NCBI GenBank assembly: GCA_046328125.1
Contig: JAXLXF010000037.1
Location: forward strand, 9,307 to 73,306
Direction: 5' to 3'
DNA: 64,000 nucleotides
From: JADZEM01 sp046328125
GTDB lineage: Bacteria > Chloroflexota > UBA6077 > JACCZL01
The notes below the pieces were generated by a model. That model saw only the letters and a program-made list of their open reading frames with translations. It did no database searches and had not been told where the DNA came from. Numbering within the stretch: the first letter of the stretch is position 1; each line of letters begins with the position of its first letter. Positions 26,454-34,849 of this stretch are shown in pieces. Position numbers and translations under genes: made by a program.

Positions 26454-27338
26454 CTACCCTTTCAAGGAGCCGGCCAGCAGGCCGCGCAGGAAGAAGCGGC
26501 CCAACAGCACGTAGACCAGCAGGGTGGGCAACGCGGCCATCAGCGCGCCGGCCATCTGGATGTTCCACTGGACGCTGTAGCTGCCGGCCAGGTTGTTCAA
26601 GGCCACCATGATCGGCTGCACGCTCGGATTCGACGTCAGCACGATGGCGAACAGGAACTCGTTCCAGATCGAGGTGAACTGCCAGATCACCACCACCACG
26701 AAGCCCGGCCACGACAACGGCAGCATGATCGAACGGTAGACCCCCAGGATGCCGGCCCCGTCGATCCGGGCCGCCTCCACGAGCTCGCCGGGGACGGTCG
26801 CGTAGTAGTTGCGGAAGATCAGCGTCGTGATCGGGATGCCGTACACCACGTGGACGAAGACCAGGCCCGGGATCGAGCCGTACAGGCCGAGCGCCTGCAT
26901 CGTCTGCACCAGCGGGATAAGCACCGCCTGATACGGGATGAACATCCCGAACAGAATCACCGGGAACAGCACGTCCGCGCCTCGGAACTTCCACTTCGAC
27001 AACACGTAGCCGTTCACCGAGCCAAGCACCGCCGAGATGATGGTGGCGGGAGCCGTCAGCAGGATCGTGTTCCAGAAGTTCTTGGCGATGCCGGGGATGG
27101 CGGTCTGGTCGTTGCCGAGCCAGGCGTCGCGGAAGCTGTCCAGGCTGAACCCCTCCGGAAGTGCCCACATCCGATCCAGGGTGACCTCGGTGAACGACTT
27201 GAGGCCGGTCACCAGCAGCACGTAGACCGGCATCAGGTAGAACAGCGCGAAGATCGCAAGCGTGACGTAGATGGCGATCCGGCCCGGGCGGAACGACCAG
27301 CGAGGCCGGCCAGGCGCAGCGGTGACCTTCGCGCTCAT
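26454..27338 (-). CDS. Carbohydrate ABC transporter permease (MalG/UgpE type)
   Basis: This 294-residue inner-membrane protein has about six predicted membrane helices and the EAA-loop pattern GELVEAARIDGAGILGVYRS, which docks the ATPase. The start is ATG 27338. It is the last gene of an importer operon (solute-binding protein 28428-29894, permease 27409-28353, this gene). There is no ATPase gene in the operon, which is common for sugar importers that share an MsmX/UgpC-type ATPase. The family moves sugars or glycerol-3-phosphate; the substrate is unknown. Confidence 0.93.
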   Translation of the reverse strand: MSAKVTAAPGRPRWSFRPGRIAIYVTLAIFALFYLMPVYVLLVTGLKSFTEVTLDRMWALPEGFSLDSFRDAWLGNDQTAIPGIAKNFWNTILLTAPATIISAVLGSVNGYVLSKWKFRGADVLFPVILFGMFIPYQAVLIPLVQTMQALGLYGSIPGLVFVHVVYGIPITTLIFRNYYATVPGELVEAARIDGAGILGVYRSIMLPLSWPGFVVVVIWQFTSIWNEFLFAIVLTSNPSVQPIMVALNNLAGSYSVQWNIQMAGALMAALPTLLVYVLLGRFFLRGLLAGSLKG

Positions 27339-27408
27339 AGCCGATGCCCGCTATCTCCCCGCTCCCGCGCACGGGGGAGGGGTTGGGGGACAGCACGGGG
27401 GCTTTCGG

Positions 27409-28353
27409 TCACCGCTGCACCTCGTTGCGGGCGTTGTAGATCAGGTACGGCACGATCAGTACGCTGACCAGCAGCAACAGCACGATGGCGACAGCCGCGC
27501 CCTGAGAGAAGCGGCTCCCAAAGAACGTCGTCTGGTACATGAACAGCGACGGCACGTCCGTGGCGAACCCCGGCCCCGGTCCGGTCATCGAGACGGTCAG
27601 GTCGAAGATCTTGAGCGAGATGTGCCCCAGGATGATGACGGCGGTCAGCGTGATCGGGTGGAGCAGCGGGAAGATGACGTAGCGGAACAGCTGCCACTCG
27701 CTGGCGCCATCCACGCGGGCGGCTTCGCGCACGTCGTCGGCGATGCCACGCAGCCCCGCCAGGTACAACGCCATCACGTAGCCGGACGTCTGCCAGAACG
27801 CCGCGATCACCACGCCCAGGATGCCGATGCTCGGGTCGGTGAACCAGCCGTTCTTGAGGACGCCGAGGCCAGCCGCGTCGAAGAGCAAGTTGATGCCGGA
27901 GCTGGGCGTCTCCAGCCAGCGCCACGCCACCCCCGTGACGATGAACGAGATCGCCAGCGGGAACATGAAGATCGTGCGGAACAGCCCCTCGAACCGGATG
28001 CGCTGGTCGAGCAGCATTGCCAGCAGCAGCCCGGCCACCAGGCAGAGCACGATGAACGTGACCGTGAAGACGAGCGTGTTCTTCAGGTCGATCTGGAACC
28101 GCTCGACGTCCATCAGGCGGATGTAGTTGGTCAGGCCGACGAACGTGTAGTCCGGGGCGATGTCGTTCCAGCGGACGAGCGAGATGTACGCGGTCCGCGC
28201 GATGAAGCCGTAGACGAACACGGCGATCGCCAGCAGCGACGGCGTAACCAGCGCCAGGCCGATCGCCTGGTCGGTGGAGAGCCAGCGGCGCGCAGTCCGT
28301 GGCCTGACCGCGGCCGCGACGGGAAGGGCGGCGGGCTGCGCATCCTGTTGCAT
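27409..28353 (-). CDS. Carbohydrate ABC transporter permease (MalF/UgpA type)
   Basis: The start is ATG 28353 (MQQDAQPAALP); the longer in-frame reading uses a GC-rich repeat region. The 314-residue protein has about six membrane helices and the EAA loop REAARVDGASEWQLFRYV. It pairs with the permease at 26454-27338 to form the channel dimer and receives substrate from the lipoprotein at 28428-29894. A small palindrome (28383-28410) lies between it and the binding-protein gene and may lower permease expression relative to the binding protein. Confidence 0.93.
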   Translation of the reverse strand: MQQDAQPAALPVAAAVRPRTARRWLSTDQAIGLALVTPSLLAIAVFVYGFIARTAYISLVRWNDIAPDYTFVGLTNYIRLMDVERFQIDLKNTLVFTVTFIVLCLVAGLLLAMLLDQRIRFEGLFRTIFMFPLAISFIVTGVAWRWLETPSSGINLLFDAAGLGVLKNGWFTDPSIGILGVVIAAFWQTSGYVMALYLAGLRGIADDVREAARVDGASEWQLFRYVIFPLLHPITLTAVIILGHISLKIFDLTVSMTGPGPGFATDVPSLFMYQTTFFGSRFSQGAAVAIVLLLLVSVLIVPYLIYNARNEVQR

Positions 28354-28382
28354 GACACTCCTTGCCAAGCGGAGCCCCACAC

Positions 28383-28410
28383 CCGGGGGCGCAAGGCATT
28401 GCGCTCCCGG
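28383..28410. repeat. Palindrome related to the GCAATG...CATTGC family
   Basis: CCGGG at 28383 and CCCGG at 28406 enclose GGCGCAA and TTGCGCT around a GGCA loop. It sits between the sugar-binding protein gene and the first permease gene and is a diverged relative of 12297-12357. It may act as an intercistronic processing or attenuating hairpin. Confidence 0.7.
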
Positions 28411-28427
28411 AAAGTGGGGGTTTCCTG

Positions 28428-29894
28428 CTACTTGCACACTCCAGCGTCCGAGCAGGCTGCCGCCAGCGCCTTCTGGGTGGACGCCACGTCCAGCTTGGTG
28501 ACGAAGCTGTTGATTGCGTCCGTATACGACTGCGCCCAGCCGTCCTTCGCCGCCGCCCCGTGCACCACGCTCGGGACGATGGTGTGGGAGGTCCAGTCCT
28601 TCATCGTGGACTTCAGGTAGTCGTTGTAGCCGGACGCCTTACCGGCGTTGACGTTGGCCGGGATCGAGCCTTTCAGCGGGTTGAAGGCGTCCTGCCCCTC
28701 GACCGAGCCCGCCAGCTTCAGCCAGTCGATTGCGTTCTGGCGGTTCTTGGCGTTCTTCGGCAGCGCGAACGTGTCCGAGAGCGCGTCGAACAGACCCTTG
28801 GTCCCCGGCGCCAGCGTCCAGCCGTAGTCCGTGAACTTCTTCTGGGTGTAGTCGCCGTTGGTCCAGTCGCCCATGATCGTCATGGCGGCCTTGCCGGCGA
28901 TCAGCTGGTCGTTCGCCTGGTCCCAGGTCAGCGCGGCGTGATCTGAGTTGATGTAGCCGAGCATCTTCTTCATGTTCTCGAGGGCCGTGGTGACTTTGGC
29001 GTCGTCCCACTTCGTGGCGCCCGTCCAGAGGCCCTTGTAGCCGTCCGCGCCGAGGACGCCCAGCAGCACCGTCTCGAACAGGTGGGCCGAGGCGAACGGC
29101 TCCTTGTCGCCGAGCGCCAGCGGGGTGATCCCCTTCGCCTTCAGCTTCTCGGCGGCGCTGAAGAAGTCGTCGAAACTCTCGGGTGGGTTGATCTGGTTGT
29201 CCGCGAGCACCTTCTTGTTGAACCACAAGACGTTGGCGCGGTGGATGTTGACCGGCACGGACCAGTAGTTGCCGTTGGCCTGGACGATCTCCAGCACGCC
29301 CTTCGGGAACGCCTCCTCGAACTTCTCGGACTTGTACAGGTCGTTGAGCGGCTCGACCTGATTCGCCGCGACGTAGCCGTCCGTCAGCTCGTGGCCCATG
29401 TGGACCTGGAACGAGTCCGGCGGGTCGCCACCCTGCATCCGCGTCTTCAACACGGCCTTGGCGTTAGATCCCGCCGCCCCGGCGACGGCCTGGTTCACGA
29501 TCTCGACGCCCGGGTGGGACTTCTCGAAGAGGGCGTACATCGCCTTCAGGCCGGCCTCTTCGCCGCCGGTGGTCCACCAGGAGAACATCTCCAGCTTGCC
29601 GCCGGCCCCGGCCGGCTTGCCGGCGGCCGGCTTGGCCGCTTCGGCCGGCTTGGACGCATCGGCCGGCTTGGCAGCTTCGGCCGGCTTCGACTCGGCGGGC
29701 TTGCTCTCGGCCGGCTTCGCCGGTTCGGCCGGCTTCGCGGGCGCCGGCGACGCTGCCTGCCCACCGCACGCCGACAGCAGCGAGCTGGCGCCGACCAGCC
29801 CGGCCGTTCCGAGCAGCGCCTTCAAGAAGGTCCGACGTTCGAGACGCCGGGGCGCGAACGCATCCTGCGACGATCCAACAGGCTGAGCCGTCAT
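28428..29894 (-). CDS. Sugar ABC transporter substrate-binding lipoprotein
   Basis: The start is ATG 29894 (MTAQPV), after GGTGGAG; a longer reading is possible but lacks a ribosome-binding site. The 488-residue protein has a twin-arginine motif (ERRTFLKALL), a lipobox with Cys43 (SLLSACGGQ), and a linker of Ala-Lys-Pro-Ala-Glu repeats (about residues 50-100) before the family 1 solute-binding fold (EMFSWWTTGGEEAGL). It is a surface lipoprotein that captures a sugar and delivers it to the two downstream permeases. The repeat linker is a spacer that lifts the domain off the membrane. Substrate identity is unknown. Confidence 0.93.
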   Translation of the reverse strand: MTAQPVGSSQDAFAPRRLERRTFLKALLGTAGLVGASSLLSACGGQAASPAPAKPAEPAKPAESKPAESKPAEAAKPADASKPAEAAKPAAGKPAGAGGKLEMFSWWTTGGEEAGLKAMYALFEKSHPGVEIVNQAVAGAAGSNAKAVLKTRMQGGDPPDSFQVHMGHELTDGYVAANQVEPLNDLYKSEKFEEAFPKGVLEIVQANGNYWSVPVNIHRANVLWFNKKVLADNQINPPESFDDFFSAAEKLKAKGITPLALGDKEPFASAHLFETVLLGVLGADGYKGLWTGATKWDDAKVTTALENMKKMLGYINSDHAALTWDQANDQLIAGKAAMTIMGDWTNGDYTQKKFTDYGWTLAPGTKGLFDALSDTFALPKNAKNRQNAIDWLKLAGSVEGQDAFNPLKGSIPANVNAGKASGYNDYLKSTMKDWTSHTIVPSVVHGAAAKDGWAQSYTDAINSFVTKLDVASTQKALAAACSDAGVCK

Positions 29895-30336
29895 CGCTCC
29901 ACCTCTGTTCTTTTCCCGAGCGCGCATCCTTTGGCGACGACGTCGCCATGCTGGCAGGCTCGGGAGCGATCGGACCGCATCCGCACGACCTCGTGCCGAC
30001 CCGGTCAGTATGGGCGCCGGCCGTTGCCGAAGCAAGAGACAGCGCCTCGCAAGATACGTGCATCGGCGCCCCTCACGTCGGGCGGCCGCCGGCGCTCCGG
30101 GACTGAACGACTGAGCAGATCCGCGATCCGGTGTGTCGTGGACGGCGCCGTCATTCGTGCCGATCCTCTGCCGTTGGCGTCATGAACCCGTAGTGACGCT
30201 GGGCGCGGATCGGTGACGCGATACGGGTTACCCCCGATGTAGGTACCCATCTCCGCGAGTCATGCTGACTGAGGATGTCGCGTCGAGCGGCTACACCAAG
30301 ACGGTTTCGTGGCACAGGTCGAAGGGAGAGACGAAC
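29895..30336. other. Divergent intergenic region upstream of sugar importer and metallopeptidase-like gene
   Basis: This gap of about 440 nt separates two divergent genes. I see no repeat, RNA motif or gene. It presumably holds both promoters, but I cannot mark them with confidence. Confidence 0.35.
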
Positions 30337-31737
30337 GTGGCGAAGCCAGACATCAGCAACCTGGGGAACTGCATCGAGGATGCCCGGCAGGCCGGGCTCG
30401 ACCTGGACCCCGGTCCGCCCGACCCGATCCAGTATCACACCCTGTTGGGGCGCCTGCACGCCGTGCAGTCGAAGATCCCGCCGCTCTACCTGCACACGGT
30501 GTACGAGCCGTATCTCAACGCGCTGGTCTCCATCGGCGAGGCTCAGTTCAACCAGATCCTCCAGTCGGACCCGAACCACGAGGGGCCGGCGGGGCTGATG
30601 ATGGACATCGCCCAGGCCATCCTCCAGCTCGGCGAGGGCTTCGCGACCGTGGCCCGGGGCGCCTTTCAGGAGGTCGTCAGCGACCTGTACGACGGCTTCC
30701 TCAGCGCGGAGGATCGACGTGGTGTGGAGCCGCCGGATCTCGAGACGCTGGCGCCGCTGGTCAAGTTCGGCAACCCTGACTTCGGGCCGTACACCTGGCC
30801 GGCCGACGCGACGAAGAACTTCGGCGTCAAGACCGCCATCGTCAACCTGCCGCCGTCGAACGCCCGGCGCGGCCTGCTGGCCTGGCCGGCGCTCGGCCAT
30901 GAGACGGCCGGCCACGACATCCTCCACGCGGATAAGGGCCTGCTCAACGAGGTGGCCACGGCGGTGCGGGCCGCGCTGAAAAAGGATGCCAGCACCGCTT
31001 CGCTCGCCTCGTACTGGGCCACCCGGATCGACGAAACGGCGTCCGACGTGCTCGGCATCCTGAACATGGGACCGGCTGCCGGTATCGGCCTGATCGGCTT
31101 CTTCCGAGGGTTGAACGCGGCGTTCGGCGCCGGACCAGTGCTCCGGAATGCTGGCCCGCTGAGCGATCCCCACCCGGCCGACATCCTGCGCGGCTTCCTG
31201 GCCGCCGCCACGGTACGCCAGCTGGACTTCTCGGGCGCGGCCGGCTGGGCGGACGTGATCCTGGCCGAGACCAAGAAGGACGTCAAGTCGATCGTGCTGG
31301 GCGGCAAGAAGGTCTCCGCGGCGGCGGCGCAGCTGTCGGCGGAGATCGTCTCCAAGGTGATCGTGTCGCATCCGATGGTGAGCCTGGAGCTGCACGCGTT
31401 TGAGGAGATCCAGAACTGGCGCGACGAGGACGAGGACATCGTGCGCCGGCTGAAGAAGTGCCTGACGACGGCGGCTCCGCTCGCGGCTGACCTGGAGTCC
31501 GGTGTCTACGCGGCGCATCTGGTAGCTGCCGCCACGACCGCTGCGCTCGCGAAGGGCGGCAACATTGCGCTCTTGATGCAGCGGATGCTCGACTTGCTAA
31601 AGCGGATGAACGACAAGAACCCGTCGTTCGGGCCGTTGGCGGTCCGGCACCCCGGCAACCTGATCCGGGACCGCGTCTACATTCCGACCGCCGAGGCGGT
31701 GGCGGAGCCGGAAGGCGTGAACCCGGCCGCTGCCTGA
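30337..31737 (+). CDS. Uncharacterised protein with HExxxH metallopeptidase-like motif
   Basis: The start is GTG 30337, chosen for GGGAGAG 6 nt upstream. The 466-residue protein is soluble, with no signal peptide and no membrane segments. Residues 188-194 read HETAGHD, a metallopeptidase-like HExxH with one extra residue. About 40 residues later comes DETASD (232-237), which resembles the glutamate ligand segment NExxSD of thermolysin-like enzymes. I do not recognise the family. The pattern suggests a zinc site, but the extra residue means normal HExxH geometry cannot be assumed. Long helical segments lie on both sides (79-140 and 319-460). It stands alone, divergent from a sugar importer, and is followed by a four-hairpin repeat element. 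Confidence 0.7.
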   Translation: MAKPDISNLGNCIEDARQAGLDLDPGPPDPIQYHTLLGRLHAVQSKIPPLYLHTVYEPYLNALVSIGEAQFNQILQSDPNHEGPAGLMMDIAQAILQLGEGFATVARGAFQEVVSDLYDGFLSAEDRRGVEPPDLETLAPLVKFGNPDFGPYTWPADATKNFGVKTAIVNLPPSNARRGLLAWPALGHETAGHDILHADKGLLNEVATAVRAALKKDASTASLASYWATRIDETASDVLGILNMGPAAGIGLIGFFRGLNAAFGAGPVLRNAGPLSDPHPADILRGFLAAATVRQLDFSGAAGWADVILAETKKDVKSIVLGGKKVSAAAAQLSAEIVSKVIVSHPMVSLELHAFEEIQNWRDEDEDIVRRLKKCLTTAAPLAADLESGVYAAHLVAAATTAALAKGGNIALLMQRMLDLLKRMNDKNPSFGPLAVRHPGNLIRDRVYIPTAEAVAEPEGVNPAAA

Positions 31738-31755
31738 TCGTACGGGGCGGTAAGA

Positions 31756-31869
31756 CGTCCGTGGGCTGAAGCCCACGTCTACAATCAGCTGTCGCTCTGC
31801 GACAGGATGGCGTGCGTCTGCGTCGCAGCGCGACGCCATGAGTGTAGGCGGGGCTTTCAAGCCCCGACG
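31756..31869 (+). repeat. Four-hairpin interspersed repeat element, copy 1
   Basis: Four successive palindromes are visible: CGTGGGCTGAAGCCCACG, TGTCGCTCTGCGACA, GCGTCGCAGCGCGACGC and GGGGCTTTCAAGCCCC. The same order is found in reverse orientation at 38038-38150. The last 50 nt are identical in both copies, and the first hairpin has compensatory changes on both arms, so stem pairing appears to be preserved. It may be a mobile palindromic unit or a structured RNA. Confidence 0.9.
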
Positions 31870-31912
31870 TGACTGAGCAACCCGAGGGAGCGCAGAACGA
31901 TGGTCGCCACAG

Positions 31913-32269
31913 ATGCCTGAGAGATCAGAGCCGTCCGGCGTACGAAGCCTGCCGGACGCGATCCGGCGCGACGTCGAGGCCGGCTACCTGCCGCCAGGGA
32001 CCGATCCGACCGCGCTCCGCATGGTCGATCGGGCCGGTGAGCACGCCACCCGCCAGGTGACCTACTTCCGTGTGTTCGACGCCGGACGAGCTGCCAGGGA
32101 CGGGCTCGACATACAACGCTACGCCGATCTCGACGACCACCTGGAGCTGGTGGTCCGCGCCGGATATGTCGAGGCCGACGGCACCGTCGTGATGGCGCAC
32201 GGCCGGCCAATCGGCGTCCGCCCGATCCCGCGCCTGCCAGACATGGGCTCGGACGGGCCGACCGAGTAG
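31913..32269 (+). CDS. Hypothetical protein
   Basis: This 118-residue reading frame starts at ATG 31913. It has no signal peptide, membrane segment or known domain. The segment HLELVVRAGYVEADGTVVMA in the C-terminal half looks like a compact alpha/beta pattern, and the first half is rich in Asp and Arg. I do not recognise it. It converges on a broken permease gene and follows the repeat element at 31756-31869. Composition is consistent with a coding frame, but a chance frame is possible. Confidence 0.5.
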   Translation: MPERSEPSGVRSLPDAIRRDVEAGYLPPGTDPTALRMVDRAGEHATRQVTYFRVFDAGRAARDGLDIQRYADLDDHLELVVRAGYVEADGTVVMAHGRPIGVRPIPRLPDMGSDGPTE

Positions 32270-32271
32270 GC

Positions 32272-32601
32272 TCAACTGGCGCCGTTGGACCGCGCGGCCC
32301 GAGACATTCGCGGGTCGAGCGCGTCGCGGATGGCGTCCCCCACGAAGTTGAAGCCCATCACCGCCAGCAGGATCGCCCCACCCGGCGCGAACGCCAGCCA
32401 GGGAGCCAGATCCAGATAGTCCTTGCCTCGACTGACCATCGAGCCCCAGGACGGCTCCGGCGGCTGGACGCCGAGCCCCAGGAAGCTCAAGGTCGCCTCG
32501 GCCAGGATCGCGACGGCGACGCTCAACGAAACCTGGACGATCAACGGCGCCATCACGTTCGGCAGGATGTGCTTGAGCATGATCCGGACGTGCCCGGCCT
32601 T
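32272..32601 (-). pseudogene. Peptide ABC permease (DppC-type), C-terminal remnant
   Basis: The minus strand encodes about 110 residues that match only the C-terminal third of DppC/OppC permeases (IMLKHILPNVMAPLIVQ, FLGLGVQPPEPSWGSMV, FNFVGDAIRDALDPRM). The N-terminal two thirds, including the first helices, are missing, and the upstream sequence is unrelated. It is a truncated gene. A full-length relative lies at 35803-36705 on the other strand with clearly different sequence, so it is not a recent copy of that gene. Confidence 0.8.
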
Positions 32602-32886
32602 GAGCTGGCCGCCAGTCTGTGGCGTGTCGGCAGCGGTGGCCGAGGCACGCCCGACTGCGTCTCCCAACGGGATCGATTCAGCGCGCGACCGCTCTCCCCA
32701 GGCTCCTCACGGCGTTCTGTCCGAGGGCGGGCGCCCTTCCTCCCGGGATCCCAGCGCCACTCGGCAGGCTCATGGCACCGTTGGCGCGCGATACTGGCAA
32801 AAGAGGACAACGGATATCCACGATTCAGAACCGGGCGCGCTCGTCAGCCGTAGGAGAGATGACCGCGAAGCCCCGCGGACGAGCCG

Positions 32887-32914
32887 TTGCCAAATCCGGA
32901 CTTCTCTCTATACT
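32887..32914 (+). promoter_or_regulatory. Probable housekeeping promoter for the peptide importer
   Basis: TTGCCA at 32887-32892 and TATACT at 32909-32914 are separated by 16 nt, close to the sigma-70 consensus. The predicted transcript start is about 150 nt upstream of the binding-protein ATG at 33072. Confidence 0.45.
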
Positions 32915-33071
32915 GGCGGAGTGCGAATCGTGCGTCCAGCGTGAGGCGGTCGCCGACGGCGTTGCGTGGAGACGCCGACGGGGGTGCCAGCGGCCGGGCT
33001 GAAATCGGGCCTAAAGTGGACGCCTGTCGATCTTCATGTGTGCGACAGGGATCTGAGGTGGAGGAGTCGCG

Positions 33072-34802
33072 ATGATGAGGCGCCGAGAGTTTCTGACGAC
33101 AATGCTCGGCTCGGGGACGATGCTGCTGCTGGCGGCGTGCGGCCAGTCCGCCGCGCCAGCGCCGACAGCAGCCCCGGCCAAGCCAGCCGAGGCGTCGAAG
33201 CCGGCCGAGGCCGCGAAGCCGGCGGAAGCTGCCAAGCCAGCGGAAGCTGCCAAGCCCGCCGAATCGAAGCCGGCCGCGCCCGCTGCCGCCGCTCCGACCC
33301 AGGCCGCCCCGGCTGCCGCCTCGAAGCCGGCCGGGGCTGGTGGCACCATCGTGTTCGCACTCGAAAACGACGTCATCGACTTCGACCCGATGCGCTCGCG
33401 AGCGTTCGTGGACCGCAACGTCCACTACCAGATCTACGATTCGCTGGTCACCATCGACAACACCGGCAAGATCATCCCCTGGCTGGCTGAGAAGTGGGAG
33501 ACCTCCTCGGACGGCAAGACGGTCACCTTCTCGCTGCGCAAGGACGTCAAGTTCCACGACGGCTCGCCGTTCGACGCCGAGGCCGTCAAGTGGAACATCG
33601 ACCGCTATCGCCTGACCGACGACTCGGCGCGCAAGGGCGAGCTGGCGCCGCTGGCGGACGTCCAGGTGGTGGACGCCTCGACGGTCAAATTCCTGCTGAA
33701 GTCGCCGTTCACGCCGCTCACGTCGATCCTGGTGGACCGAGCTGGCATGATGGTCTCGAAGAAGGCGGTGGAGGCCGGCGGGCAGGACTTCACCAGGAAG
33801 GCGTTCAAGGCCGGGACCGGGCCGTTCATCCTCACCGAGGCGGTCAAAGACGACCACATCACGCTGGAGAAGAACCCGGACTGGTGGGGCAAGGCCGCGG
33901 ACGGCAGCAAGCTGCCGCTGGTGGACAAGATCACGGTCCGACCCATCGTCAGCGGCGACGTGCGCTTCACCAACCTGAAGACTGGCGACGCCCACATCTC
34001 GAACAACATCTCCCCGAAGGACGTTGCTGCCGTCAAGGCGGACTCGTCGCTGACCTACCAGGAGATCCCGGGCGTCTCGTGGGGCAGCCTGGTCCCGAAC
34101 AGCAAGGACGGGTTCGTCTTCAACGAGCGGCGGTACATCAAGGCCGTCTCGATGGCGATCGACCGCAAGGAGATCGTGGACAAGGTGTTCTTCGGGATCG
34201 GCGCGGTGGCGTACGGGACGGTAGCGCCGTCGCACTTCGCCTACGACGCCAACTTCAAGCCGTTCGAGAAGCCCGACCCGGAGGGCGCGAAGAAGCTCGT
34301 CCAGGAGATCGGCAAGGGACCGCTCACGTTCGAGCTGCTGGTGCCGTCGGGTGACCCGTTCCTGGTGCAGCTCGGCTCGATCTTCCAGGCCCAGCTGAAG
34401 AAGGCCGACATCACGGTTGAGCTGAAGCAGCTGGAGTTCGCCCAGATCCTGAAGGTGCAGCAGGAGCACTCGTTCCCGGGCATGACCCAGATCGGCTGGA
34501 GCGGCCGGATCGACCCGGATCCGAACACTGCCGACTTCCTGGTCACCGGCCGCCCGAACAACGACTCCAGCTACTCGAACAAGGACGTGGACAAGCTGCT
34601 GGAGGACCAGCGCGCCGAGAGCGATCAGGCGAAGCGAAAGGATCTCTGGCGCAAGGCGGAGCAGCTCTACGTGGTGGACGACCCGGCTCGGGTCTGGTAT
34701 CGCTTCGGGGTGTCGCACATGGCGACCTCGAACAAGCTGAGCGGCCTCAAGCCGTATCCCGACCAGATCATCCGCTTCCAGTACGCCAGCATCAAGAGCT
34801 GA
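33072..34802 (+). CDS. Peptide/nickel-type ABC transporter substrate-binding lipoprotein (family 5)
   Basis: The start is ATG 33072 with GGAGGAG 6 nt upstream. The 576-residue lipoprotein has an Arg-rich start (MMRRREFLTTML, twin-arginine-like), lipobox Cys23 (MLLLAACGQ), a linker of Lys-Pro-Ala-Glu repeats (about 30-85) and a family 5 solute-binding domain (DGKTVTFSLRKDVKFHDGSPF, NNDSSYSNKDVDKLLEDQ). It binds an oligopeptide, opine, nickel complex or similar solute and delivers it to the two downstream permeases. Same-strand order is binding protein, DppB type, DppC type. A hairpin at 34825-34845 lies between it and the first permease. Confidence 0.93.
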   Translation: MMRRREFLTTMLGSGTMLLLAACGQSAAPAPTAAPAKPAEASKPAEAAKPAEAAKPAEAAKPAESKPAAPAAAAPTQAAPAAASKPAGAGGTIVFALENDVIDFDPMRSRAFVDRNVHYQIYDSLVTIDNTGKIIPWLAEKWETSSDGKTVTFSLRKDVKFHDGSPFDAEAVKWNIDRYRLTDDSARKGELAPLADVQVVDASTVKFLLKSPFTPLTSILVDRAGMMVSKKAVEAGGQDFTRKAFKAGTGPFILTEAVKDDHITLEKNPDWWGKAADGSKLPLVDKITVRPIVSGDVRFTNLKTGDAHISNNISPKDVAAVKADSSLTYQEIPGVSWGSLVPNSKDGFVFNERRYIKAVSMAIDRKEIVDKVFFGIGAVAYGTVAPSHFAYDANFKPFEKPDPEGAKKLVQEIGKGPLTFELLVPSGDPFLVQLGSIFQAQLKKADITVELKQLEFAQILKVQQEHSFPGMTQIGWSGRIDPDPNTADFLVTGRPNNDSSYSNKDVDKLLEDQRAESDQAKRKDLWRKAEQLYVVDDPARVWYRFGVSHMATSNKLSGLKPYPDQIIRFQYASIKS

Positions 34803-34824
34803 CTGGTGAGTGCCCTCACCCCGG

Positions 34825-34845
34825 CCCTCTCCCAGGGGGAGAGGG
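34825..34845 (+). promoter_or_regulatory. Intercistronic hairpin overlapping the permease ribosome-binding region
   Basis: A 9-bp stem (CCCTCTCCC, loop AGG, GGGAGAGGG) lies between the binding-protein stop and the permease ATG at 34850. The right arm is next to, and partly is, the purine-rich ribosome-binding stretch. It may lower permease translation relative to the binding protein or protect the upstream message end. Confidence 0.6.
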
Positions 34846-34849
34846 AGAG

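Noticed and set aside
31597..31860. Small minus-strand protein similar to one readable at 37977-38234
   Set aside because: The likeness comes from the shared four-hairpin DNA repeat, and the first overlaps the metallopeptidase-like gene. Coding potential is doubtful.
32844..34718. Minus-strand frame of 624 codons opposite the peptide-binding lipoprotein
   Set aside because: Antisense shadow of the lipoprotein gene, biased in Arg, Asp and Leu, no family match.
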